Both the position numbers and the translations under genes were made by a program. A stretch of 64,000 bases of DNA from Sporosarcina sp. ANT_H38 (GTDB lineage: Bacteria > Bacillota > Bacilli > Bacillales_A > Planococcaceae). The notes below the pieces were generated by a model. That model was not told the DNA's origin. It saw only the letters and a list, made by a program, of their open reading frames with translations, and made no database searches. This document shows, in pieces, positions 9,434-17,760 of this stretch (position 1 is its first letter; every line of letters begins with the position of its first letter). Location: positions 1 through 64,000 of the forward strand of contig NZ_VOBC01000004.1 in NCBI RefSeq assembly GCF_008369195.1. Reading direction: 5' to 3'.

Positions 9434-10741
9434 TTGAAGAATATAGACGATTCACTCTTCCCTTTTTATGAGTTTGCAGTGCGTCGTGCCGCGGTTGGCA
9501 TACATGCCATTGAGAAAAATGGCCGAACTGTCATCTATAATGAAAAGATGAAAGAAATTGAAGGACTTGCTCTTGAAGACGTCGGTGACCGTTCAATATT
9601 GGAACTGTTTAATTTTGAGCAAGAAGAAAGTACACTGTTAAAAGTTTTGCAAAGCGGTAAGGAACAACTAAATGTAAAACAGACATACTGGAACAGGAAC
9701 GGTTCGGAAATCACTTCCATCAATGACACATACCCAATCTTTAATAATGAAGTGCTCATCGGAGCTGTTGAATTAGCCCGAGATGTAACAGCTCTTGAGA
9801 AATTCGTTCTTCAGCCCTTTCGGAAAAATAGTGATCCCGTTACATTCAATCAAATAATTGCATCCTCCCCGCCTATGAAAGTGGTTATTGCGACTGCAAA
9901 AAAAGCGGTGAAAGCAAAATTACCCGTATTACTAATTGGAGAAACAGGCACAGGTAAAGATCTTATCGCTGAAAGCATACATAATGAATCATCACCTTCC
10001 AGCACCTTATTCTATACCCTGTTCTGTCATAGTTCAGACCCAGTACTTATAGGTAGATTAGGTAAAGATTTGAATGTACCAGAGCCACTTACTTTATTTT
10101 GCGAAAGAATCGATTTACTATCCATTCCTTTACAACAAAAACTGCTATCTATACTTTTAAAAACACCTCACAGCAGGAAGCAATTCATCGCAAGCATCGG
10201 GGATGACCCTGTGGAATTGATCGCATCGGGGACGTTATTGAAAGATTTATATTATTTCTTTGCATCATTTACAATCCGAATTCCACCTCTGCGAAAACGG
10301 AAAGAAGATATATTGCCGTTCATTTCCGCTTATTTGGAACGACGGGGTGAACGTTACGGTTCACTTCTTAAAGGTATTACACCCGAAGTGGAGCATCTTT
10401 TCCTCGGTTATGAATGGCCAGGTAATACGCGCGAGCTCGAATTTCTTCTCGATGAAATCTCTTCTCTGGCGATGACTGAAACTACCATAACGTATGATCT
10501 GCTCCCTCTCCATTTTCGAATGAAAAGCGCAGATATCACCGATGAACCGACCCAGGCTGCAGATTTTATAGTCCAGCCCGGTAAAGAACTGTTGCCGCTT
10601 GACCAGTTTTTACATGAGGCAGAAGTGTATTATTTACAAAAAGCGATGAAACTCAATGATAAGAACGTCACGAAAACTGCGAATGCACTAGGTATGAGCA
10701 GGCAGAATTTGCAATACCGGTTGCGGAAATTAAAAAAATGA
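9434..10741 (+). CDS. RocR/PrdR-like regulator with a degenerate NtrC-type AAA+ domain (PAS + AAA + Fis HTH)
   Basis: About 435 residues: a PAS-like sensor (about 20-120), an NtrC-like AAA+ core (about 140-370) and a C-terminal Fis-type helix-turn-helix (NVTKTANALGMSRQNLQYRL). Walker A is intact (GETGTGKD), but the sigma-54-contacting GAFTGA loop is absent. The usual Walker B region reads TLFCERIDLL instead of TLFLDEI, and LYYRL is LYYFF. The region between Walker A and B is shortened. It may therefore regulate without sigma-54, as TyrR does. TTG at 9434 is favoured over GTG at 9425 because the latter is inside the GGAAGGTGA ribosome site. Divergent position suggests control of rocA/rocD/GDH. 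Confidence 0.8.
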   Translation: MKNIDDSLFPFYEFAVRRAAVGIHAIEKNGRTVIYNEKMKEIEGLALEDVGDRSILELFNFEQEESTLLKVLQSGKEQLNVKQTYWNRNGSEITSINDTYPIFNNEVLIGAVELARDVTALEKFVLQPFRKNSDPVTFNQIIASSPPMKVVIATAKKAVKAKLPVLLIGETGTGKDLIAESIHNESSPSSTLFYTLFCHSSDPVLIGRLGKDLNVPEPLTLFCERIDLLSIPLQQKLLSILLKTPHSRKQFIASIGDDPVELIASGTLLKDLYYFFASFTIRIPPLRKRKEDILPFISAYLERRGERYGSLLKGITPEVEHLFLGYEWPGNTRELEFLLDEISSLAMTETTITYDLLPLHFRMKSADITDEPTQAADFIVQPGKELLPLDQFLHEAEVYYLQKAMKLNDKNVTKTANALGMSRQNLQYRLRKLKK

Positions 10742-10776
10742 GGAAAAAGGCATAATTGCCTTTTTCCTCATTTTTT
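10739..10776. terminator. Bidirectional terminator
   Basis: Arms TGAGGAAAAAGGCA (10739-10752) and TGCCTTTTTCCTCA (10757-10770) enclose a 4-base loop, with T6 after and A-rich sequence before. It separates the convergent regulator and yugI genes and overlaps the regulator's stop codon. Confidence 0.88.
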
Positions 10777-11149
10777 ATTGGCCTGATTTCTCGATCCAGT
10801 CTTGCAGTTTGTCTTTCAATGAGTTAAATCCTTCTGCATCGCTTTCGTCAACACGTGCTTGTAATGACTTGCGTGGACGGTCGTCTTTTCGTGTTGCAGT
10901 AGGCGCTTCCTGAAGTGCACGGATTGATAGACTAATCTTGCCTGCCGCTTCATCTACTTCCAACACTTTTACTTGCACTTCTTGCCCCACAGTAAGATAT
11001 TCATTAATGTCTTTCACGAATCCGTACGTTATTTCAGAAATATGGACAAGTCCTTGTGTTTCACCATCGAGCGCAACAAATGCACCATATGGCTGGATAC
11101 CTGTCACTTTGCCGGAAAACTCTTCTCCCGTTTCATATTTTCGCGCCAT
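10775..11149 (-). CDS. yugI: S1 RNA-binding domain protein (YugI/GSP13-like, CvfD family)
   Basis: 124 residues. Residues 1-75 are one S1 domain: GEEFSGKVTGIQPYGAFVAL, GLVHISEI and VKVLEVDEAAGKISLSIRAL. A charged tail of about 45 residues follows. Homologues are the general stress protein YugI (GSP13) of B. subtilis and the post-transcriptional regulator CvfD of streptococci. Residence next to the YugJ/YuzA homologues agrees with B. subtilis order, apart from the inserted roc genes. GGGAGCT precedes the ATG. Confidence 0.88.
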   Translation of the reverse strand: MARKYETGEEFSGKVTGIQPYGAFVALDGETQGLVHISEITYGFVKDINEYLTVGQEVQVKVLEVDEAAGKISLSIRALQEAPTATRKDDRPRKSLQARVDESDAEGFNSLKDKLQDWIEKSGQ

Positions 11150-11262
11150 TTAAAACAGCTCCCAATCTATTTTGGTATCGATTCTGCCCTTAAGGCCACT
11201 TAAAATTATACCATGTTTGCAGAGGGCAAGCAAAAATTCGGCAGTCTGATAGTCATACACAT

Positions 11263-13425
11263 TCACTGCTCTACAATGGCTTTCGGAGCTGTTTCAATCA
11301 ACCATATCTCAACTCCTTCATCCCAGATTAACCAACCGTCATAGATAGGGTCTCCTCCCTTTGTATAACTAATCGGAACAATAGGAACATCATTCAATGT
11401 ATTGGTCCCCATCTCGTATAAAGTATCCGCCTGTCCAATGTCGTACTTCTGTTTCTTCCAATTAGTAATGAATTCTTCCTCCGTAAGCGAAATAGATTCA
11501 TAATTAGTCAGATGCCACATCGTCTTTGGATCCTCTTGTTCATTGGCATACAGATAGACGCCGAACACGACTAACGGTTCAACGCCTGCCAAAGTACTAA
11601 GCTGATGTCCGCTAGAGAATTTCAAATATGTCGTTTCAACTTCTTGAATGTACTCAGGATCATTGATGGCCACTTCGCTCCCGCTTTCTGGTATTACACT
11701 TTCAAAAGTGAATAAATGGAGATCCCCCCTTTTGGCAAGACCCACAGCTTCATAGAGATGATGGTACTCGAGTCGTTCTAAACTGTCTGACTTCTCCCAG
11801 TCACTCTCTTCCATTTCTTTTACGATTTGTTGCATAATGTGCGCCGATGGAGAGTTTACTCCTATGTTAGCAAGTTTTTCCCAAGCTGAACGGTACTCTT
11901 TTCTCAATTTCCCATCACTCCCCGTTAAACGACCATCTTCATTTCGAATAAATCCTTCATAAAATAGGTTGTTATAAAAACCGAGTACGTTTTGGTAAGA
12001 AATATCCTCTTGTTGATCAACAAGCAACGTATTTTCCAGCTCAATAATATAATTTAGCGTTTCTTCTAGAGAGAATTCTGACCCATCTACCCAGTAGTTC
12101 ATTGAATTCGATTCCAAAAACGTCATATACCCTCTAAAGTCTTCATGAATTGAATCTCGTATTGCCAAACTGACTTCATTATTAACATATATCGGAAAGA
12201 ATTTATTCCCGGAGTCATTGAAAAGCCCAATGTTTTGGTCTCCTATTGCTTCCAAAATTTCTCTAACTTCTTCTGGGTATGTATTTTTCTCCAGAAGAAG
12301 TTTTTCAATATCTATCGTTCCATATTCAAGTTTTTCAGTAATTACCTCTCTATGTTCGAATAATGCAAACCTATATAAGTCACTAACCCAATTGACTTTA
12401 TTTATATATGCTTTTATAAACGCCTCGCTAGCAGCCCTGTCATCCGTTAGTGGATTTTTCAGCAGCTTAGCAATCATTTCTGAAGGGTATTCCAAATTCC
12501 CCATAATTTCTTCGTATTGTTCCTGCACATTTTCTCTGTTTATTTTTTCATTGTTAGTTAGTTGCTTTTGAAGTTTCTTCGTTAACTGCTCAAACTGTTG
12601 ACGTTCATCCTGTCCGTACGTATCTCCGTAGGATACTTCCATTTCCCCCTTAGGTTCAACGAGCCCTAGTTCCATGTACTTTGTTGCCATCTCATTTTCA
12701 AAAGAAGTGTTCAAGTGTGCTAGGTACTTTTCATCGGAAGACTTCTTGTATTCTTCGCTTGTCACGACTGAAATAGTAAACAGGATTACCAGTAGAAGAA
12801 CACCACCTATCCATAAAAAAAGAGCTTTCTTTGTTATTGATTTCTTGTCAGATCGAACTTCTGTTGAACTTTTAACAAGGTCCTGAAAAACCATCTCTTT
12901 TCTGAATGAAGTCCTCATTCGCAAATATGATTTATCGAGAAATTCTAGCCTCTTTTCTAGTTGTGCATCTTCCAATTGATTGTGCGCCGCTGTAATAGCC
13001 TGTTGAACTCCCTCTGGAGACGTATCCATAATCGCGGCAATCTCCAATTCATCCAGCTTATGAAATTCCGATAGAATGAATGGCACTTTTATTCTCATTT
13101 CTAGTTTCACAATCTGGTCATGCAATTCTTGATCCTCTTTAAATGCTAAAATAGATTCATTTTCCTGAATCTCTCGTTGAGCAAACGCAAGACTATTTAA
13201 TACATTTTTATATAACGCGCAAACGAGTGACGCTTCATTGTCAAAGGATTCAAGCTGAATATGTAACTTTCTAAACGTTTTCTCTGCCACTTCGCCCGCC
13301 TGTTTTAACGAACAGCCAAATTGCACGGCAAAACGCTCAATGTCACCCGAATAGATGTCCATCCATTTTTCAAAAGCTTCTCTCTCTCCGGCTCTCACCT
13401 TTTGCATCAATTCAAATTCTTTCAT
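11263..13425 (-). CDS. Fusion protein: degenerate ECF-sigma-like domain + anti-sigma-like membrane protein
   Basis: 720 residues. Residues 1-150 follow the two-helical-domain layout of the adjacent ECF sigma (e.g. RAGEREAFEKWMDIYSGDIERFA against the sigma's QQGDKVAYGEL). The basic DNA-contact residues are largely lost: STVKTRLHRAK of the sigma is replaced by EGVQQAITAAH. Residues 155-185 (LEKRLEFLDKSYLRM) match the N-terminus of the neighbouring anti-sigma-like protein. One membrane helix (201-220) and a 500-residue outer domain follow, sharing YPSEMI...NPL and YANE-DP-TM with the neighbour. ATG at 13425 has AGAGAGGA at 6-7 bases; TTG at 13431 is too close. It looks like a duplicated sigma/anti-sigma pair fused into one gene. 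Confidence 0.75.
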   Translation of the reverse strand: MKEFELMQKVRAGEREAFEKWMDIYSGDIERFAVQFGCSLKQAGEVAEKTFRKLHIQLESFDNEASLVCALYKNVLNSLAFAQREIQENESILAFKEDQELHDQIVKLEMRIKVPFILSEFHKLDELEIAAIMDTSPEGVQQAITAAHNQLEDAQLEKRLEFLDKSYLRMRTSFRKEMVFQDLVKSSTEVRSDKKSITKKALFLWIGGVLLLVILFTISVVTSEEYKKSSDEKYLAHLNTSFENEMATKYMELGLVEPKGEMEVSYGDTYGQDERQQFEQLTKKLQKQLTNNEKINRENVQEQYEEIMGNLEYPSEMIAKLLKNPLTDDRAASEAFIKAYINKVNWVSDLYRFALFEHREVITEKLEYGTIDIEKLLLEKNTYPEEVREILEAIGDQNIGLFNDSGNKFFPIYVNNEVSLAIRDSIHEDFRGYMTFLESNSMNYWVDGSEFSLEETLNYIIELENTLLVDQQEDISYQNVLGFYNNLFYEGFIRNEDGRLTGSDGKLRKEYRSAWEKLANIGVNSPSAHIMQQIVKEMEESDWEKSDSLERLEYHHLYEAVGLAKRGDLHLFTFESVIPESGSEVAINDPEYIQEVETTYLKFSSGHQLSTLAGVEPLVVFGVYLYANEQEDPKTMWHLTNYESISLTEEEFITNWKKQKYDIGQADTLYEMGTNTLNDVPIVPISYTKGGDPIYDGWLIWDEGVEIWLIETAPKAIVEQ

Positions 13426-13554
13426 AGGCAATCCTCTCTTTCAATACAGCACACTAATTACTACAACTATACCAAAGATTACGCAGATTTCAGACTTTTC
13501 CTTGCAATTAAATAGACTGCCACAATGAAACATGACAGCCTTAGTTATTTTAAT

Positions 13555-15729
13555 TTACTGCATCGGCATGAATAACACGCGCCAACCCTTTTCCGTCCAT
13601 ACCAGATGAAAATCTTTCACAGGTTTTTCATCTGGAAACTTCTTCGTATCCACAGTCAGCTTCGCAATGCCACGCCAGTTCCCATTTTCATCTTGTTCTT
13701 GCCCTTTAAATGACATTTTTGTATACATCGCCTCAGAATACGATGGCGCTTCTTGTAAATACGTTTCCTTATCGACAATCGGATACCCTTCCCCTTGGAA
13801 AAACAGTGCATATTGCGTCTCGTAATCACCCAGTTCTCCAGCGTAGAAATAGAGGGCTGCAATGGTCAGTGCTTCTTGGCCAACTAAGTGTATCGGATCT
13901 TTTGTTTTTGAGAATGGCCTATAAATATAGCGCACATAATCCATTACCCCCTCGTCAATATCCATTTCAGGCTGTTCTTGATAGGAAGGAAGAGGTTCCA
14001 TCCTAACATCCGACACTTCCCATCTTTCGTTTTCATCATAAATCACATTGACACTTCTACGTATCTCCCCATCGACTACAATTCCAACTGAACCCGTAAA
14101 TGTTTGTTCAAAACGCTGAATGTATTCTGTGTTAAATTCAATCTGCGTCGCATCTCTGAATAAAGACAATCCTTTACCCCAGTTGTCAACATATCTTTCA
14201 GGAGTCCATTCTATCCCACTTTCAGAGTATTGGTTATTGTTCTCATGGAATAGATGATACATCGTTTCTGGATCATGCATTTCATTCGCATAATCAAAGA
14301 CGCCCACGACATAAATCGGTGATTTGCCTTTAAATATTGACTTGTCATACGACTTCTTGAATGCCTTGTATAGCATATGAATTTCATTTTCGAGCGTAGA
14401 GTTCGGCAAATACATTGTCTCATCTTGGAAATCCGGTCTCTTCCCATACATATAGAATTCCAATTGACCTTCTCGATAGAGAACCAATGCATCTTTTAAT
14501 GCATCATAGGAAAGTTTTTCCCAATTAGCAGATTTCCTCCAACCCGTAGCCTCCATCTCCTCGACAATAGGCTTAACGACATAGGCTAGCGGGGTCGCAT
14601 CACCGCTACTCGCAAAACTTTCCCATGCTTGTTGATAGTCGCTTTTTAAGACGCCTTTCTCATCGAAAATTTGTATATCTTTGGAGCCTTTCATTACTTC
14701 AGTGAAAATTGTGATGAAATACGATTCCAATACAGGATATAATGTCGAATCCCGTTCCACTTCCATTAACGTCTTTTCCATACTCTGCACCATCGACACA
14801 GTTCGATCCAATGGATATTGAAGAGTTGCACCATACATATACGGTTCTTCGACAAGCATATCAATATAGGCGAACATCATTGGGGCAAGGTTGGTTTTCA
14901 ATTCTTGTTGGAGGGATACTTCATAATAACGAGCTCCGATTTCTCCTGAATTACTGTTCGTCTGCAAGCGTATGGACTGTTCCCTCATCGTGCTAATGAT
15001 ATTTTGAAGCTGTTCTGGAAATTTATTGCGGCTAACAAGCATCATGATCTCTGCCTTATCAACAGATGCATCCACATCATAAGCGTCCACTGCCTCGCGA
15101 TTTTCTGCGAGGATTTCGTCGTAAACTGTAATAAGACTCAATACTTTAGAACGATATGAAGCGAGGAATACGATACTCTCCTGTTCATCTTCAACGAGTG
15201 GATTTTCTACAACTTCTTTTATCATTTCAGAAGGTAATTTCAGATATGCCAGGGCACGTTCGAAGTCTTTTTCTAGCACTTCTCGACTATTGTCGAACTT
15301 AGCGTAACGTTTACTGCTTGTAATCGACTTATCGGCATATGCGATAAACTCAAGTTTCGCAAACTTATCTTCTTCCAACTTTAAAGTTTCCCTACGTTTC
15401 TCACGTTCAACCCTATACTTTGCTTTCAATTCTTCTATATCCTCAACAGTAACTTCCTTTGATGTCATCTCTTCAGGGTTATTCTTTTGTTCGAACATTA
15501 AAGATGCCGTAATGAATCCGAACAGGAATACACTGGCGATACTGACTGCCCAAACGACCAAATTAGGCTTGAATCTATTTTTCACCCTGAAGGAAGTTTC
15601 ATCAGTCCCTGGCTTGGCAGTATCCTCTTCAATTTTCTGGAGCACTTCCTCACTGTCGAATGTTGAAGGGATGCGCTCATACGACTTTTTGAGAAATTCC
15701 ATTCGTTTTTCGAATTTATTATTTTCCAT
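13555..15729 (-). CDS. Membrane-anchored anti-sigma-like protein with large extracytoplasmic domain
   Basis: 724 residues: a cytoplasmic N-terminus of about 55 residues (FEKRMEFLKKSYERIPSTF), one membrane helix (about 57-78), then about 645 residues outside the membrane. Two copies of a motif are visible: FDYANEMHDPETMYHLF and LYFYAGELGDYETQYALF. This suggests repeated modules in the outer part. The start ATG at 15729 overlaps the end of the sigma gene by 11 bases and has GGAGGT 7 bases upstream, so translation is coupled. Position, topology and coupling are those of an ECF anti-sigma factor. No zinc-binding HxxxCxxC motif is present. Confidence 0.75.
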   Translation of the reverse strand: MENNKFEKRMEFLKKSYERIPSTFDSEEVLQKIEEDTAKPGTDETSFRVKNRFKPNLVVWAVSIASVFLFGFITASLMFEQKNNPEEMTSKEVTVEDIEELKAKYRVEREKRRETLKLEEDKFAKLEFIAYADKSITSSKRYAKFDNSREVLEKDFERALAYLKLPSEMIKEVVENPLVEDEQESIVFLASYRSKVLSLITVYDEILAENREAVDAYDVDASVDKAEIMMLVSRNKFPEQLQNIISTMREQSIRLQTNSNSGEIGARYYEVSLQQELKTNLAPMMFAYIDMLVEEPYMYGATLQYPLDRTVSMVQSMEKTLMEVERDSTLYPVLESYFITIFTEVMKGSKDIQIFDEKGVLKSDYQQAWESFASSGDATPLAYVVKPIVEEMEATGWRKSANWEKLSYDALKDALVLYREGQLEFYMYGKRPDFQDETMYLPNSTLENEIHMLYKAFKKSYDKSIFKGKSPIYVVGVFDYANEMHDPETMYHLFHENNNQYSESGIEWTPERYVDNWGKGLSLFRDATQIEFNTEYIQRFEQTFTGSVGIVVDGEIRRSVNVIYDENERWEVSDVRMEPLPSYQEQPEMDIDEGVMDYVRYIYRPFSKTKDPIHLVGQEALTIAALYFYAGELGDYETQYALFFQGEGYPIVDKETYLQEAPSYSEAMYTKMSFKGQEQDENGNWRGIAKLTVDTKKFPDEKPVKDFHLVWTEKGWRVLFMPMQ

Positions 15730-16273
15730 AACTCGCACCTCCATTCTTGTCGATTGCTTTTTTCAAGCCATCCTTAGCGCGATGTAATCGTGTTTTCACA
15801 GTGGATAGAGGGATATTTAGCACGTCGGCAATTTGTTGGTACGATAAGTCCTGAAAATAGAAAAGTATAAGTGGTATCCGGTATTTTTCATCAAGCTTCA
15901 AAATCGCATTATGCAGTTCGAGGTCTTCTTCGAATAGAAGTATCTGCGTTTCAGCTGAATTCTGAGCTGGATAGAGGTTAGTTCCGTTAGCCTTCGCTTT
16001 TTTTTCCCGTTCACGATGTTCTTTCCTGTAGTAATCACGGGCCGTATTTAACGTAACCTTATATAACCATGTCGTGAAACGGTCTTGTTTGAATTGATGC
16101 AGAAACCTGTAAAGCTTGATGAACACTTCTTGCGTAACATCCGGTATATCGTCAAGATGCACACCGCATTGGTAGGCAAATTTCTCTACCGTCCGATAAC
16201 GTAAATTCATTAGTTCTCCATAGGCAACCTTATCCCCTTGTTGGGCTTTTATTATCAATTCCATTTCGTCCAT
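15719..16273 (-). CDS. RNA polymerase ECF-type sigma factor
   Basis: 184 residues with intact region 2 (DVTQEVFIKLYRFL, FTTWLYKVTLNTARDYYRK) and region 4 (LDEKYRIPLILFYFQDLSYQQIADVL, PLSTVKTRLHRAKDGLKK). This is the size and layout of B. subtilis SigX/SigW/SigV-type factors. It is the first gene of a two-gene unit with the overlapping anti-sigma-like gene. An upstream TGAAAC-N17-CGTATC promoter implies self-activation. The stimulus is unknown. The paralogous fusion at 11263-13425 lies just downstream. Confidence 0.93.
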   Translation of the reverse strand: MDEMELIIKAQQGDKVAYGELMNLRYRTVEKFAYQCGVHLDDIPDVTQEVFIKLYRFLHQFKQDRFTTWLYKVTLNTARDYYRKEHREREKKAKANGTNLYPAQNSAETQILLFEEDLELHNAILKLDEKYRIPLILFYFQDLSYQQIADVLNIPLSTVKTRLHRAKDGLKKAIDKNGGASYGK

Positions 16274-16302
16274 GATTCCACCCCCCTCTTACTTCTATAG
16301 GT

Positions 16303-16331
16303 GATACGTTGCTTTGTTGGTAATTGTTTCA
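16303..16331 (-). promoter_or_regulatory. ECF-type autoregulatory promoter of the sigma gene
   Basis: On the minus strand, -35 TGAAAC (16326-16331), a 17-bp spacer and -10 CGTATC (16303-16308), 30 bp upstream of the sigma start codon. The TGAAAC/CGT pattern is the classic ECF promoter of Bacillus (SigW, SigX, SigM). Autoregulation by the adjacent sigma is inference from position. Confidence 0.75.
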
Positions 16332-16402
16332 AAGTGCTTTAGCATTCATCTTAAATCATGTACAATAAGTAAGCCTTAACTATAGAAAAGAGTGATATCT
16401 TT

Positions 16403-17725
16403 ATGAAGCAACGTGATCAATGGTCATCAAAAATCGGATTCGTTCTCGCAGCTGCCGGTAGTGCGATCGGACTCGGCGCAATATGGAAATTCCCATATAT
16501 GGTAGGGATGAACGGCGGAAGTGTCTTCCTTCTACTGTTCATTATTTGTACAATTGCAATCGGACTTCCGATTTTGCTTGCAGAGTTCGTCATCGGTCGT
16601 ATGGGACAGGCTGATGCAATTACATCACTAAAACGATTGGCGCCAGGTAAAAAGTGGCCTTTGATTGGCTGGATGGGACTTGCAGTTTCATTCATTCTCC
16701 TGTCATTTTACAGCGTGGTCGGCGGTTGGATTCTTTCCTACTTAACTCGAGCTATTTTCTTCAAACTCGATGCAACGAATCACGGAGATCTATTTAATAC
16801 AATTATCGCCAATCCAGTAGAAGTTCTATTTGCCCAGGCGGTATTTATGGGGATGACAATTTGGATCGTCCAAAGTGGTATTAAAGGAGGTATCGAGCGG
16901 GCGAGCAGGTGGATGATGCCAATGCTGTTCATATTCTTCATTATTCTTGCAATCCGTTCATTAACATTGGATGGTGCAATGGAAGGTGTTCGATTCCTGT
17001 TTGTACCTGATTGGTCGCACTTGACAGGTTCGACATTTTTACTTGCACTTGGTCAAGCTTTCTTCTCACTGAGTGTTGGAGTAACGGCAATGATGACGTA
17101 TGCTTCTTATTTACCGAAAGAAGAAAAATTAGGTCAATCAGCAATGAACGTTGCGCTTTTGAATATCACCATTTCAATTTTAGCGGGTCTTGTTATATTT
17201 CCTGCAGTGTTCGCACTCGGCCACTCACCTTCTGAAGGCCCTGGATTGATATTCGTCATTTTACCAGCAATTTTTAGCCAAATTCCGTTTGGTAATTTAT
17301 TTATGATCTTATTCTTCATCTTGATGCTTTTCGCTACACTTACTTCTTCAATTGCAATGCTTGAAATTGTCGTATCAAGTGGTATCAGAGAGAGAATCGA
17401 ACGTAGAAAACGTGCTTCAATTGTATTTGGAATTCTCATCTTTGTCGTTGGTATTCCAAGTGCACTGTCATTCGGAGTCTTGTCTGATGTGAAAATATTC
17501 GGCAGTTCTATCTTTGATTTTGCTGACACATTAACGAGCAAAATCGGTATGCCACTCGGTGCATTACTCGTTTCGATCTTTGCAGGCTATGTATTGACGA
17601 AGTCTCAAACTGACGACGAACTTCGCATGCATCCAGTGATGAATAGCCTTTGGAAATTTCTCGTCAGGTATGCAGCTCCTACTGCTATCGTCATCATTTT
17701 CATCGTATGGATTATCGAACTATAA
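16403..17725 (+). CDS. Sodium-dependent transporter (neurotransmitter:sodium symporter family)
   Basis: 440 residues, 11-12 membrane segments. The opening GFVLAAAGSAIGLGAIWKFP and MVGMNGGSVFLLLF form the sodium/substrate site of NSS (SNF) proteins, as in LeuT and the YocR/YhdH/MhsT group. Further family blocks are LGQAFFSLSVGVTAMMTYASYL and ILFFILMLFATLTSSIAMLE. It imports an amino acid with Na+; the exact amino acid is not predictable. Divergent from the ECF sigma operon. Confidence 0.92.
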   Translation: MKQRDQWSSKIGFVLAAAGSAIGLGAIWKFPYMVGMNGGSVFLLLFIICTIAIGLPILLAEFVIGRMGQADAITSLKRLAPGKKWPLIGWMGLAVSFILLSFYSVVGGWILSYLTRAIFFKLDATNHGDLFNTIIANPVEVLFAQAVFMGMTIWIVQSGIKGGIERASRWMMPMLFIFFIILAIRSLTLDGAMEGVRFLFVPDWSHLTGSTFLLALGQAFFSLSVGVTAMMTYASYLPKEEKLGQSAMNVALLNITISILAGLVIFPAVFALGHSPSEGPGLIFVILPAIFSQIPFGNLFMILFFILMLFATLTSSIAMLEIVVSSGIRERIERRKRASIVFGILIFVVGIPSALSFGVLSDVKIFGSSIFDFADTLTSKIGMPLGALLVSIFAGYVLTKSQTDDELRMHPVMNSLWKFLVRYAAPTAIVIIFIVWIIEL

Positions 17726-17760
17726 AATGTCGCTTTTGTTGTGAGCATCTACTGGCTCTG

